DNA of 34,373 nt, from contig NZ_JARGEN010000062.1 in NCBI RefSeq assembly GCF_029211125.1, forward strand, positions 1 through 34,373, in the 5' to 3' direction. Positions 1 to 7,007 of this stretch are shown in pieces. How positions within the stretch are numbered: the stretch's first letter is position 1; each line of letters begins with the position of its first letter. Both the position numbers and the translations under genes were made by a program. The notes beneath the pieces were generated by a model, which had not been told where the DNA came from, searched no databases, and was given only the letters and a program-made list of their open reading frames with translations. The stretch comes from Curvibacter soli. Lineage in GTDB: Bacteria; Pseudomonadota; Gammaproteobacteria; Burkholderiales; Burkholderiaceae_C.

Positions 1-44
1 GAACTCAGGTCGTAGGGTAGCTTCTTGATAATGAAATCGGTCAT
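1..44 (-). CDS. Start of an unidentified protein, cut by the window edge
   Basis: An ATG on the minus strand at 44-42 opens a frame reading MTDFIIKKLPYDLS up to the window edge. A GGTGAG stretch about nine bases upstream could serve as ribosome binding site. Fourteen residues are too few to assign a family. Neighbouring insertion-sequence debris makes a transposase possible, but that is only a guess. The upstream side is AT-rich and holds an inverted repeat, TTGATTT at 93-99 and AAATCAA at 108-114, which could be an operator or part of an element end. Confidence 0.4.
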   Translation of the reverse strand, partial: MTDFIIKKLPYDLS

Positions 45-143
45 GGCGCGCTCACCTGCAGGGTTAGGCGCCATTTTTTTACACGTAAGTTGTTGATTTA
101 CAAAGAGAAATCAAGAAAAAATGTGGTTGAACTCACGGATTCA

Positions 144-308
144 GGCTTAATTGAGTGCGTCTTCTCCAAGATGGCTCGAACATTCCTGCGGCATATCCGT
201 GTCACATCCAAAGACGATCTGAAACAACGCATCCTCAAAGGCATCGCAGAGATGAATGCATCGCCAGTGGTGTTTCGTTGGAACAAGTTCGACCTCGGTA
301 TGGTTTGA
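144..308 (+). pseudogene. C-terminal remnant of an IS630-family transposase
   Basis: The frame reads GLIECVFSKMARTFLRHIRV, then a DLKQRI segment, and ends in SPVVFRWNKFDLGMV before the stop. This matches the usual C-terminus of IS630/Tc1-type transposases: a 'LIE.FFSK.AR..LR.IRV' block and a '.PVVFRW' tail. The catalytic DDE core and the whole N-terminus are absent, so only about 55 residues remain. An ATG at 90 in the same frame gives a 72-residue reading frame, but its first 18 residues do not look like transposase. The stretch is clearly more AT-rich than the rest of the window, as expected for imported DNA. No terminal inverted repeats were identified. Confidence 0.7.
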
Positions 309-336
309 TATGTATTTGTTTTAATGGAACGAAATA

Positions 337-502
337 CTAGTGCAGTGTTCGATGCTTGGCGGCACAAATAAAAGCGATGCGTTTTGGCGCAGGGCAAGGC
401 GCAAACCGCAGAGATAGCCGTAGCTATCGCGAGGATTTGCAACGCCGCCATGCGTCAAAAGGCGCGGTTTTATGTGCTGCTTAGCGTTGAACACTGCATT
501 AG
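337..502. repeat. 166-bp imperfect palindrome (hairpin element)
   Basis: The whole segment is one long inverted repeat. The left end ctagtgcagtgttcgatgct pairs with the reverse complement of the right end, which reads ctaatgcagtgttcaacgct. The match continues inward through ggcggcacaaataaaagcg against agcagcacataaaaccgcg. The centre is the small palindrome gatagccgtagctatc at 413-428. The two arms have many mismatches and short indels but stay aligned throughout. As RNA it would fold into one long stem. This looks like a MITE-like or REP-like hairpin element. Whether it recurs elsewhere in the genome cannot be seen here, as only one copy lies in the window. Confidence 0.75.
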
Positions 503-657
503 CTGCTGCTGGCCGTGCGCAGTTGGGAGTTCGAGACCTTCACGCGGCTACGGCGGCAGCGGCGATACAGCCGCATACATTCTTCGCACGGCAGGCACAC
601 GGGCTTGACGCGGCGCGGCCAGCATCGAGCCACCTTCAGCCAACAAGGAAAGAGTCC

Positions 658-1053
658 ATGAACCCCACCGCCAACAAGCCCCTCATCGCCGCCGCAGCCG
701 CAGCCCTGCTCGCGCTGGGCGCACTGGCTGCAACCCCCGCGGCCCAGGCGCAGACGGCCAGCATCGCGGTGCGCATCGGCGCGCCCCCGCCACCGCGCCA
801 CGAACCCGTGCCCCTGGCACGCCCTGGCTGGCTCTGGACGCCGGGCCATTGGGAGGTGCGTGGCCACCACCGCTACGCGTGGGTCGGCGGCGCCTAGATA
901 CGGGCCCGCCCGGGCTACCACTGGCGCGCGCCGGTCTGGCGCGAGAACCACCCTGGCCGCTGGGAAATGGCCCGCGGCGGCTGGGACCGCGACCACGACG
1001 GCGTGCCCAACCGCCACGACGACCGCCGCCCGAACGACCCGGTCTGGCGCTGA
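658..1053 (+). pseudogene. YXWGXW-type repeat protein gene broken by an internal amber stop
   Basis: The ATG at 658 follows AAGGAAAGAG. The product begins with an export signal (MNPTANKPLIAAAAAALLAL, then a stretch ending PAAQAQ). It continues with Trp/Gly-rich motifs such as WLWTPGHWEVRGHHRYAW, typical of the YXWGXW (BcpO-related) repeat family of secreted proteobacterial proteins. A TAG at 895-897 ends translation at 79 residues. Reading through it, the same frame stays open to 1051-1053 and keeps the family character ([10 protein letters not shown], then [15 protein letters not shown], ending NDPVWR). The stop most simply replaces a Trp codon (TGG to TAG). It could be a true inactivating mutation, a sequencing error or a suppressed stop. 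The role of this family is unknown. Confidence 0.75.
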
Positions 1054-1116
1054 AATCCCATGCGCATGTGGCGCGGCAGCCATAGGCAAGCCGCCGCCAC
1101 GCCCCTACAATCGCGC

Positions 1117-1345
1117 CCTGCAGGAGAGCGGGCCGCCAGCATGCAGATGCGCGGCGGCCCCACCGAAGGCGCAAACTCCCATGAACGCTCAGGTGAGCCG
1201 GCCTCCGCTGGCTCGGTACTGCAAATCCACCACCATTTGCCGTCTGGAGAGACGTCGCCCCAGCGACGCACCGAAGGAGCAAGCCCCGCGCGCGCAACGC
1301 ACGGGCGTGAATCTCTCAGGTACCAAGGACAGGGGGAGCGGCAGC
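1117..1345 (+). promoter_or_regulatory. Tandem glycine riboswitch (two gcvT-type aptamers)
   Basis: Two aptamers lie head to tail. Aptamer 1 (about 1117-1224) has GGAGAG at 1123, CACCGAAGGCGCAA near 1161, ACGCTCAGGT near 1185, and a CTGCA/TGCAG-type closing stem (cctgcag with ctgcaa). Aptamer 2 (about 1237-1345) has TCTGGAGAGAC, CACCGAAGGAGCAA, ATCTCTCAGGTACC and AAGGACAGGG, with GCCG (1239-1242) pairing CGGC (1339-1342). These are the conserved blocks of the glycine riboswitch. TACAAT at 1105-1110 would make a -10 box placing the transcript start at aptamer 1. A hairpin at 1341-1365 (GCAGC..GCGG act CCGC..GCTGC) shares bases with the closing stem of aptamer 2, so the two are mutually exclusive, a plausible expression platform for dadA 85 bases downstream. 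Confidence 0.88.
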
Positions 1346-1368
1346 TTGCGGACTCCGCATGCTGCACT

Positions 1369-1420
1369 GCTATTGTTTTAATAGCTTTCGCCGCAGACCA
1401 CGCAAGCGCCAGCCCCTGAA
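1369..1420 (+). repeat. Dispersed repeat, copy 1 (riboswitch leader)
   Basis: GCTATTGTTTTAATAGC (1369-1385) is a 6-bp stem hairpin. It is followed by tttcgccgcagaccacgcaa and gcgccagcccctgaaa. The order 'atagct - about ten bases - central ccac - gcgc - Pu-rich tail' matches the copies near 7908 (inverted), 19871, 20788 and 27878. This copy fills the space between the second glycine aptamer and the dadA start codon, ending at the ribosome binding site (AAAGG about 7 bases before the ATG). It is the most diverged of the five. Confidence 0.5.
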
Positions 1421-1429
1421 AGGCATGTC

Positions 1430-2716
1430 ATGCGCATTCTCGTCCTCGGCTCCGGCCTGCTCGGCGTCACCTCCGCCTACTTCCTCCAGCAAATCGGCCA
1501 CCATGTCACCGTGGTGGACCGCCAGCCATCCCCCGCTGCTGAAACCAGCTTCGCCAACGGCGGGCAGATCTCAGTGAGCCACGCCGAGCCCTGGGCCAAC
1601 CCCGGCGCGCCGCTCAAGGTGCTGAAATGGCTGGCGCGCGAGGACGCGCCGCTGCTGTTTCGCCTGCGCGCCGACGCGCGCCAGTGGCGCTGGGCACTGC
1701 AGTTCCTGCGCGAATGCACGCCCGCGCGCACGCGCCACAACATCGAGCAGATCGTGCGCCTGGGCACCTACAGCCGCGATACGCTGCAGCAGTTGCGCCG
1801 CGACACCGGCATCGAATATGCCCAGCGCACGCAGGGCATCCTGCACTTCTACACCAGCGAAAAAGAGTTCGCCGCAGCCATCGGGCCCGCGCAGCAGATG
1901 CGCGAGCTGGGCTGCGAGCGCCGCGTGATCTCCGCCGACGAGGCCGTGGCGATCGAGCCCGCGCTCGCGCACGTGCGCCCGCAACTGGCTGGCGCCACCT
2001 TCACGGCGGAGGACGAATCGGGCGACGCCAACCGCTTCACGCGCGAACTGGCGCGGCTCTGCGAGACTGCGGGCGTGGAGTTCCGCATGGGCCACACCAT
2101 CCAGGCACTGCGCACGGCGGGCGGCGAAATAGATCACGTGGAGGCAACCAACGCCGACGGCGCATTCGAGCGCCTGCGCGCCGACGCCTACGTGCTCGCC
2201 GCCGGCTCGTTCAGTGCCCTGCTGGCCGAGCCGCTGGGGCTGCGGCTGCCAATCTACCCGGCCAAGGGCTATTCGGTGACGATGCCTGTGGCCGACGCGG
2301 CGCGCGCGCACCAGGTCTCTCTGACGGATGACGAGTTCAAGCTCGTGTTCTCGCGCCTCACCGGCCCGGCCCGCGAGGACGGCCTGCCAAGCACAGATAT
2401 GCTTCGCATCGCCGGCACGGCGGAACTCAACGGCTACGGCCGCGACCTCAACCGCGTGCGCTGCGAGGCCATCGTGCGGCGCGTGGAGCAGTTGTTCCCC
2501 GGCGCGGGCGACACCGCGCAGGCGCGCTTCTGGACCGGCCTGCGCCCGGCCACGCCAGGCAACGTGCCGCTGATCGGCAAGACGAAGCTGCCCAACCTGT
2601 ACCTCAACACCGGCCACGGCACACTGGGCTGGACGCACGCCTGCGGCTCGGGCAAGTCGCTCGCGCGCATCGTGAGCGGGCTGGCGCCCGAAGTCGATTT
2701 CGACTTCATGCGCTGA
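1430..2716 (+). CDS. dadA: D-amino acid dehydrogenase / glycine oxidase-like FAD enzyme
   Basis: This 428-residue protein is a member of the DAO/DadA flavoenzyme family, which oxidatively deaminates amino acids to 2-oxo acids and passes electrons to the respiratory chain from the inner membrane. The N-terminus MRILVLGSGLLGVTSAYFL carries the GxGxxG dinucleotide-binding motif at residues 7-12, followed by the acidic strand end VVDR. ETSFANGGQIS is the usual FAD pyrophosphate-contact region of DadA, and TGHGTLGWTHACGSG near the C-terminus is the second FAD block. Length matches DadA (about 430). The gene is monocistronic behind a glycine riboswitch. This suggests that glycine, or a metabolite interconverting with it, is a substrate or signal; classical DadA prefers D-alanine, so the substrate is uncertain. 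Confidence 0.9.
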   Translation: MRILVLGSGLLGVTSAYFLQQIGHHVTVVDRQPSPAAETSFANGGQISVSHAEPWANPGAPLKVLKWLAREDAPLLFRLRADARQWRWALQFLRECTPARTRHNIEQIVRLGTYSRDTLQQLRRDTGIEYAQRTQGILHFYTSEKEFAAAIGPAQQMRELGCERRVISADEAVAIEPALAHVRPQLAGATFTAEDESGDANRFTRELARLCETAGVEFRMGHTIQALRTAGGEIDHVEATNADGAFERLRADAYVLAAGSFSALLAEPLGLRLPIYPAKGYSVTMPVADAARAHQVSLTDDEFKLVFSRLTGPAREDGLPSTDMLRIAGTAELNGYGRDLNRVRCEAIVRRVEQLFPGAGDTAQARFWTGLRPATPGNVPLIGKTKLPNLYLNTGHGTLGWTHACGSGKSLARIVSGLAPEVDFDFMR

Positions 2717-2810
2717 AGCTGGCCGTCGCGTCGCGCATGGAATGGCGGTCGTTGGTCCGCCAAGGTATCCACCTCTGCCGACCTTGAACGCGCGGCGCTG
2801 ATGGCCACCC

Positions 2811-3740
2811 CTATGCACCCCGCGGATGCACGGGCGCCGCGGCCTTCGGCGCGCCCAGCACCAGCCCCACGGCCAGCGCGATCAACCCACCACCCGCCGC
2901 GTGCGCCCATGACAGCGGCTCGCCGAGCAGCAGCGCGCCCCAGAGCACGCCGAACGGCGGGATCAGGAAAGTGACGGAGAGCGTACGCACGGGGCCGATG
3001 TCGGCGATCAGCCGGAAGTACAGGATGTAGGCCCAGGCCGTGCAGACCAGCCCCAGCGCGGCCAGCGCCCCCCAGACTGCGGGCGCGGCGGCGTGCCATG
3101 CGGTCCCGCCCGCGGGCGCCGCCGAAGTGGCGAGCGAGGTGGCGAAGAACGGCGCCAGCACCAGCGCCGCACCCGCCTGGCTGCCGAAGGCCACGAGCCG
3201 GGCGTCGAGCCCGCCGCGATCGGTGATCCAGCGCCTGGCCAGGAACCCGGCCACGCCGTAGCAGGCGGTGGCCACCAGGCAGGCCGCCGCGCCGGCGGCC
3301 ACGGCGGGCGTGAGCGCCACCGGCCCCACCGCCGTGAGCAGCACCACGCCCGCGATGCCGAGCGCCACCCCCGCGCCCTGGCGCCACGTGGCCGGCTCGC
3401 CGAAGAACAAAGCGCCGATCAACACGCCCATGAGCGGCGTGGTGGCGTTGAAGATGGCCGAATAGCCCGCCGGCAGCAGCCGCGCGGCCAGCGCGTACAT
3501 CAGGAACGGCAGGCCCGAATTGACCACGCCGAGCGCCAGCGTGGTGCCGAACCGGCTCCGGAAGTCCCACCTCGTGCGCAGCGCGCAGAGGATGGCCGCG
3601 AGCCCCGCCGTGGCGAACGCGACGCGCAGGAACGCTGTGGGCACCGCGCCGATGGCGGGCGCAACCACGCGCATGAGCAGGAAGCTCGCGCCCCAGATGG
3701 CCGCGAGCAGCAGGAGCCGGGTGCAGTCCGCAGTCCGCAT
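2811..3740 (-). CDS. EamA/DMT-family membrane transporter
   Basis: A 309-residue protein with about ten hydrophobic helices arranged as two EamA repeats, for example LLLLAAIWGASFLLMRVVAP near the N-terminus and AALGLVCTAWAYILYFRLI in the second half. GYSAIFNATTPLMGVLIGAL and the mirrored VTFLIPPFGVLWGALLLGE are the typical EamA signature loops, one in each half. Family members export amino acids, metabolites or drugs, and the substrate cannot be read from sequence. The start MRTADCTRLLLLAAIWG lies five bases after the stop of the GST gene, so the two are probably co-transcribed and translationally linked. A 94-base space with no obvious terminator hairpin separates its stop from the convergent dadA stop. 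Confidence 0.88.
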   Translation of the reverse strand: MRTADCTRLLLLAAIWGASFLLMRVVAPAIGAVPTAFLRVAFATAGLAAILCALRTRWDFRSRFGTTLALGVVNSGLPFLMYALAARLLPAGYSAIFNATTPLMGVLIGALFFGEPATWRQGAGVALGIAGVVLLTAVGPVALTPAVAAGAAACLVATACYGVAGFLARRWITDRGGLDARLVAFGSQAGAALVLAPFFATSLATSAAPAGGTAWHAAAPAVWGALAALGLVCTAWAYILYFRLIADIGPVRTLSVTFLIPPFGVLWGALLLGEPLSWAHAAGGGLIALAVGLVLGAPKAAAPVHPRGA

Positions 3741-3745
3741 GGCCC

Positions 3746-4369
3746 TCACTCCACGGGTGGCCACGCGGCGAAGGCCGGCAGCGCTTCGGCGGCAGCGGAG
3801 AAATCGCGTTGCGCCGGAAACCGGTCCCGCGCCACCACGTCGGGCACCAGCATCTGCCCGAAGCGCCACGCGACGGCCATGCCCAGGCCCGCCTGGCCGA
3901 TGGACTGGCCGCCCGCGGCGGCGGGAGGCGGGGCTGCGCGCAGCTCGTCCTCCAGCGCGCCCCAGGCCGCGAGAAGTTGCCCGCGCACGCGCTCCAGCCA
4001 GGGCGCGTGCTGCTTCTCGGGCGGGCGCAACTGCCGCTCGTAGACGGTCTGCACCGTCTTCTCGCAGGCTGCCAGCGCCAGCCCCGCGAGGCGCAGCGCG
4101 CGCAAGCGCTCGGATGGCGCCGCGGGCCACAGGCTGCGCGCGGGGCCGGCCAGGCTTTCGGCATACTCGATGATGAGGGTCGAGTCCATCAGCACCGTGC
4201 CGTCGTCCGCGACCAGCGTGGGCGCCTTGACCACGGGGTTGGCGCGGCGGAACTCGTCCACCGCCCGGAACACCGAGACAGGCCGGGACTGGAATGCGAC
4301 GCCCAGCAGGTGCAGGCTGATGGCGGCGCGGCGCACGTAGGGCGAGTCGAGCATGCCGATGAGTTGCAT
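3746..4369 (-). CDS. Glutathione S-transferase family protein
   Basis: A 207-residue cytosolic protein. The N-terminal thioredoxin-like half begins MQLIGMLDSPYVRRAAISL, where SPYVRR is the active-site region with Ser as likely catalytic residue. It continues with NPVVKAPTLVADDGTVLMDS, the cis-Pro (APTL) and glutathione-gamma-Glu contact (DS) block. The C-terminal half is all-helical (ALAACEKTVQTVYERQLRPP). Length and order fit bacterial GSTs, which conjugate or reduce electrophiles with glutathione. The start at 4369 was chosen because the family begins here. An in-frame ATG 23 codons upstream (4438) would add an unrelated tail running to the edge of the R element. It forms a pair with the EamA gene downstream. 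Confidence 0.87.
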   Translation of the reverse strand: MQLIGMLDSPYVRRAAISLHLLGVAFQSRPVSVFRAVDEFRRANPVVKAPTLVADDGTVLMDSTLIIEYAESLAGPARSLWPAAPSERLRALRLAGLALAACEKTVQTVYERQLRPPEKQHAPWLERVRGQLLAAWGALEDELRAAPPPAAAGGQSIGQAGLGMAVAWRFGQMLVPDVVARDRFPAQRDFSAAAEALPAFAAWPPVE

Positions 4370-4440
4370 GATGATGAAGTTCTTCTTTCTGGTTGAGAAT
4401 CGGCCGGCAGCACCGGTTGCTGCAATGTAGCCCGGCAATC

Positions 4441-4678
4441 ATCCTGGAAACAGCAGTTGACCGCTTCGTATCCCTTGCCAGGCCGCATGAAATCGAGCGT
4501 TGCCGGCTTCGATGGGGTTTACCTCGTGGGTGAGAGCGCTATGCACCTGCCAGCACCGCGCTCGGCGCGCCATGCGGCGTTGCTCCTCCTTGCGGGCAGT
4601 AGCCCGCCGCGTCGTCGCGCCTTGCCTGGCACCCCGATCACGGCACCGGCAGGCGCATCCAACTGCTGTTTCCAGGAT
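4441..4678 (+). mobile_element. R element copy 1: 238-bp MITE-like element with 19-bp terminal inverted repeats
   Basis: The left end atcctggaaacagcagttg (4441-4459) is the exact reverse complement of the right end at 4660-4678. Between them lie a 112-bp core (4441-4552), shared with copies at 4680, 19371 and 34270, and a GC-rich 107-bp segment unique to this copy. No open frame long enough for a transposase is present, so it would be non-autonomous. No clear target-site duplication was found, because the right end abuts copy 2 after a single base. The parental element is not recognised. Confidence 0.75.
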
Positions 4679-4679
4679 C

Positions 4680-4801
4680 ATCCTGGAAACAGCAGTTGAC
4701 CGCTTCGTATCCCTTGCCAGGCCGCATGAAATCGAGCGTTGCCGGCTTCGATGGGGTTCACCTCGTGGGTGAGAGTGCTATGCACCTACCGTTTCCAGGA
4801 T
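4680..4801 (+). mobile_element. R element copy 2: 122-bp short form
   Basis: The same core as copy 1 with only a few differences (gggttcacctcgtgggtgag, then agtgctatgcaccta). The right end is shortened, so the terminal repeat is only 11 bp (atcctggaaac against gtttccaggat at 4791-4801). It lies in the same orientation as copy 1, one base away. The junction between the two is a 39-bp palindrome with a single central base at 4679. Its right end abuts a LysR-type gene remnant, which suggests insertion into that gene. Confidence 0.72.
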
Positions 4802-4802
4802 C

Positions 4803-5033
4803 AACGACTCCAACCTCTCGCTCGAACCCGTACGGCTGGGCCAGGGCGTGGCGCTGACCGGCATCCGCCTGCCCTACGCCTACCCGTACTGGCTGGCATG
4901 GCCCGCGCCCGGCGGCGGCACGCACACGCCGCCGCACGATTTCGCGCACTGGCTGCGCGGCGGGGAGGTGCGCGACTACCTGGCGTCGCTGGAGTCGCCG
5001 CCGGCCACGAACACGGTGAGCACACCGGTGTAG
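4803..5033 (+). pseudogene. C-terminal remnant of a LysR-type transcriptional regulator
   Basis: Directly after the R element the plus strand reads NDSNLSLEPVRLGQGVALTG, then IRLPYAYPYWLAWPAP, a Gly/Pro stretch, and DFAHWLRGGEVRDYL. This resembles the end of the effector domain of LysR regulators: 'D..l.leA..LGQGvAL', a 'pyaYwLv.p' strand and a closing 'f..WL..E' helix. The DNA-binding half is missing. About 15-20 residues normally found between GVAL and the 'YYLVWP' strand also seem deleted in frame. Its last 58 bases overlap the convergent FIST gene. The family call rests on pattern memory only. Confidence 0.5.
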
Positions 5034-6304
5034 CCGTACAGATGCTGGTGCGCGATTTCGCCGCCGGCGAAGAAGCCCACCAGCGGCACGTCGCCGAGCG
5101 CATGGCGCACGATCTGCATCTCCGCGCTGGGGCCGCCGAAGTGCGGGCCGCCGCGCCCCGCGCAGCTCACATACACCGCGCCCGCGATGCGGCGCGCCGG
5201 GTGCGGCGCCTGGGCCTCGGGCGCGGGGGCCAGGGCGACGGCCACCTCGGCGGTCACCTCCTCGGGCTCCAACTCCTCGCGGATCTCGGAGCAGATGCGC
5301 ACCAGGTCAACCCGCGCCGCCGCGGCATTGCGTCGGCAGAAGGCCATGCGCATGCCAGGCTCCACCGCGTCGGCCACAGCAATGCCGTGGCGCGCCGGGT
5401 CCAGCCCGACGATGTGGCGCACCCGCACATCCGCCCCGAAATGACGGGCGCCGAAGCTGCCGGTGCCGCGCGGGCACCCCCCTTGCGCAGCCCCGCCGTC
5501 GGCGCCCAGCAGGCCCACGAGCGTGGCGCGCACGCGCTGCAGCGCGGGCTGCGGGTCGTCGAGCGAAACCTCCAGCGTGGCCAGCAGCACGTCGAGCGCA
5601 GGCTCGCCATCTAGCTCCAGCACCACCTGTTCGTCGCAGGCGGTGATGGTGCGCACCGGCCCCACGGGCTGGCAGCCCTGGGTGACGCGCGACACCATGG
5701 GCACCCCGGCGGCGAAGGCCACGCCGCTCAGGCCGCCTTCGAACACGCCGCTGGCCGCGCCCTGCCCGGGCACATTGCCATTGCCGCTGACCGCGAACTG
5801 CGGGCGCGCGCCGCTGCCGGATGCCAACCCGCCGAACAGGTAGCCGCCCGTGGTCCGCTGCGCCAGTTCGGCCAGCAGCCCTGCCAGGTCGGGCATCGCG
5901 CCGTCGGCATGCAGCAGCGCGCTGTGCGGCACGAAGGCGCCCGCGCCCGGCAGGCCCATGTCGTGCGCCAGCGGTGCCACGCCCGAGAACACGCGGTACT
6001 GGTCGCTGGGCAGCGCGCAGAGCATCACCGCCAGCGCGGGCTCGTCGATGTATTCGGCGTTGTTGGCGGCGATGCCCACGCCCACGGTGCCGGCCCAGTC
6101 GGGCACGCCGGGCAGTTCGGCCTGCAGGTGGTCGAGGATGGCCGCCGCATCGCCCGCGTAATGGTCGGTGATGTAGAGCAGGCCCAGCGCCGGGTTGGCA
6201 GCATAGCTCGGCAGTGCCATCTGGGCGCGCAGTTGCGCGAGCACGAGCGCGGCGGCCATGCGCCATTGCGGGTGAGTGGCGTGGCCGGAAGGGAAGATCT
6301 GCAT
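4976..6304 (-). CDS. FIST domain-containing sensory/signal protein
   Basis: A 442-residue soluble protein beginning MQIFPSGHATHPQWRMAAAL. The first half (about residues 30-220) fits the FIST N domain: LGLLYITDHYAGDAAAILDH, then GTVGVGIAANNAEYIDEPAL and TTGGYLFGGLASGSG. The second half fits FIST_C, ending VPLVGFFAGGEIAHQHLYGY with the TGVLTVF strand. FIST domains are thought to bind small ligands such as amino acids in signalling proteins. This one has no attached output domain. The start was chosen four bases after the stop of the PhaM-like gene, implying one operon; an upstream in-frame start would run through that gene. The 3' end overlaps the LysR remnant on the opposite strand. Confidence 0.82.
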   Translation of the reverse strand: MQIFPSGHATHPQWRMAAALVLAQLRAQMALPSYAANPALGLLYITDHYAGDAAAILDHLQAELPGVPDWAGTVGVGIAANNAEYIDEPALAVMLCALPSDQYRVFSGVAPLAHDMGLPGAGAFVPHSALLHADGAMPDLAGLLAELAQRTTGGYLFGGLASGSGARPQFAVSGNGNVPGQGAASGVFEGGLSGVAFAAGVPMVSRVTQGCQPVGPVRTITACDEQVVLELDGEPALDVLLATLEVSLDDPQPALQRVRATLVGLLGADGGAAQGGCPRGTGSFGARHFGADVRVRHIVGLDPARHGIAVADAVEPGMRMAFCRRNAAAARVDLVRICSEIREELEPEEVTAEVAVALAPAPEAQAPHPARRIAGAVYVSCAGRGGPHFGGPSAEMQIVRHALGDVPLVGFFAGGEIAHQHLYGYTGVLTVFVAGGDSSDAR

Positions 6305-6308
6305 GGCA

Positions 6309-6947
6309 TCAGGCGCGCTTGGCGCGCACGGCCTTCTTCTTCTTCGCGGCGGGAGCGCGCCGCTTGGCGCCCGGGCTGGGCGCGGGCGCGGTGCCGTCAC
6401 CGGATGCGGGTGCCGCGCCCGGGGGAGGGGCCGCATCCTGCAGCGCACTGGCGGCGATCTGCTGGAACTGCTGGGTGAGCGCGCCCCACCATTGCATGGG
6501 GTCGACCACGCTGTTCGGCGCGGCAGCCGGCTTCGCCGATTTCCTGCGTGTAGGCGCCTTGGCCGCCGCGGCGGGGCTGGATTGCGCCGGGGCCGGGGCG
6601 GCGGCGGCAGGCGCGGCGGAGGTCGGCTTGAGCGTGAACGCCTGCGCCAGGTCGCCCATGCTCAAGTTCATGCCATTGAGCGTGGCGAGCGTCATCTTCT
6701 GCACCTCCAGCGCCTGGATGGTGGCGGTGAGGGCGCGCGAGTTCTGTTCGAGCCAGAACTGCACGGCCTTGAGTTCCTCCACGCGGCGGTCGATCTCCTC
6801 CACGCTCAGCGTGGGCGCAACCCAGCTCGACAGGCCGGGGATGGCCGGCATGGTGGCCTGGGTCTTGCCCTTGGCAAGGTTCTGCAGGAAATCGAAGCCC
6901 GGCACGAACTTGCCGAAGTCGAAGGGGGATGCGTCGTTGCTGCTCAT
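6309..6947 (-). CDS. phaM: PhaM-like polyhydroxyalkanoate granule regulatory protein
   Basis: A 212-residue protein. The N-terminal 110 residues match the PhaM family: FDFGKFVPGFDFLQNLAKG, then PGLSSWVAPTLSVEEIDRRV and ELKAVQFWLEQNSRALTATI, an amphipathic helix region. The rest is a low-complexity Ala/Pro/Lys tail ending KKKKAVRAKRA, a histone-like basic end. In Cupriavidus, PhaM activates PHA synthase and links PHA granules to the nucleoid through a similar basic tail. By analogy it acts on PHA granules here, although no PHA synthase gene lies in the window. Start at 6947 is MSSNDASPFDFGKF. The FIST gene follows immediately. Confidence 0.85.
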   Translation of the reverse strand: MSSNDASPFDFGKFVPGFDFLQNLAKGKTQATMPAIPGLSSWVAPTLSVEEIDRRVEELKAVQFWLEQNSRALTATIQALEVQKMTLATLNGMNLSMGDLAQAFTLKPTSAAPAAAAPAPAQSSPAAAAKAPTRRKSAKPAAAPNSVVDPMQWWGALTQQFQQIAASALQDAAPPPGAAPASGDGTAPAPSPGAKRRAPAAKKKKAVRAKRA

Positions 6948-7007
6948 GGTGCGGCGTGGGGTGGCATGGACTGCGTGCCAGCTTACTCCAAGCACGCAGG
7001 GGCCGGC

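Noticed and set aside
605-610. TTGACG as -35 box of the YXWGXW gene
   Set aside because: No matching -10 box follows at the right distance.
2717-2810. Bidirectional terminator between dadA and the EamA gene
   Set aside because: No stem with adjacent T run could be found in the gap.
4441-4801. Repeats at 4441 and 4680 as a CRISPR array
   Set aside because: Only two long units without uniform short repeats and spacers; ends are inverted repeats, which fits a mobile element.
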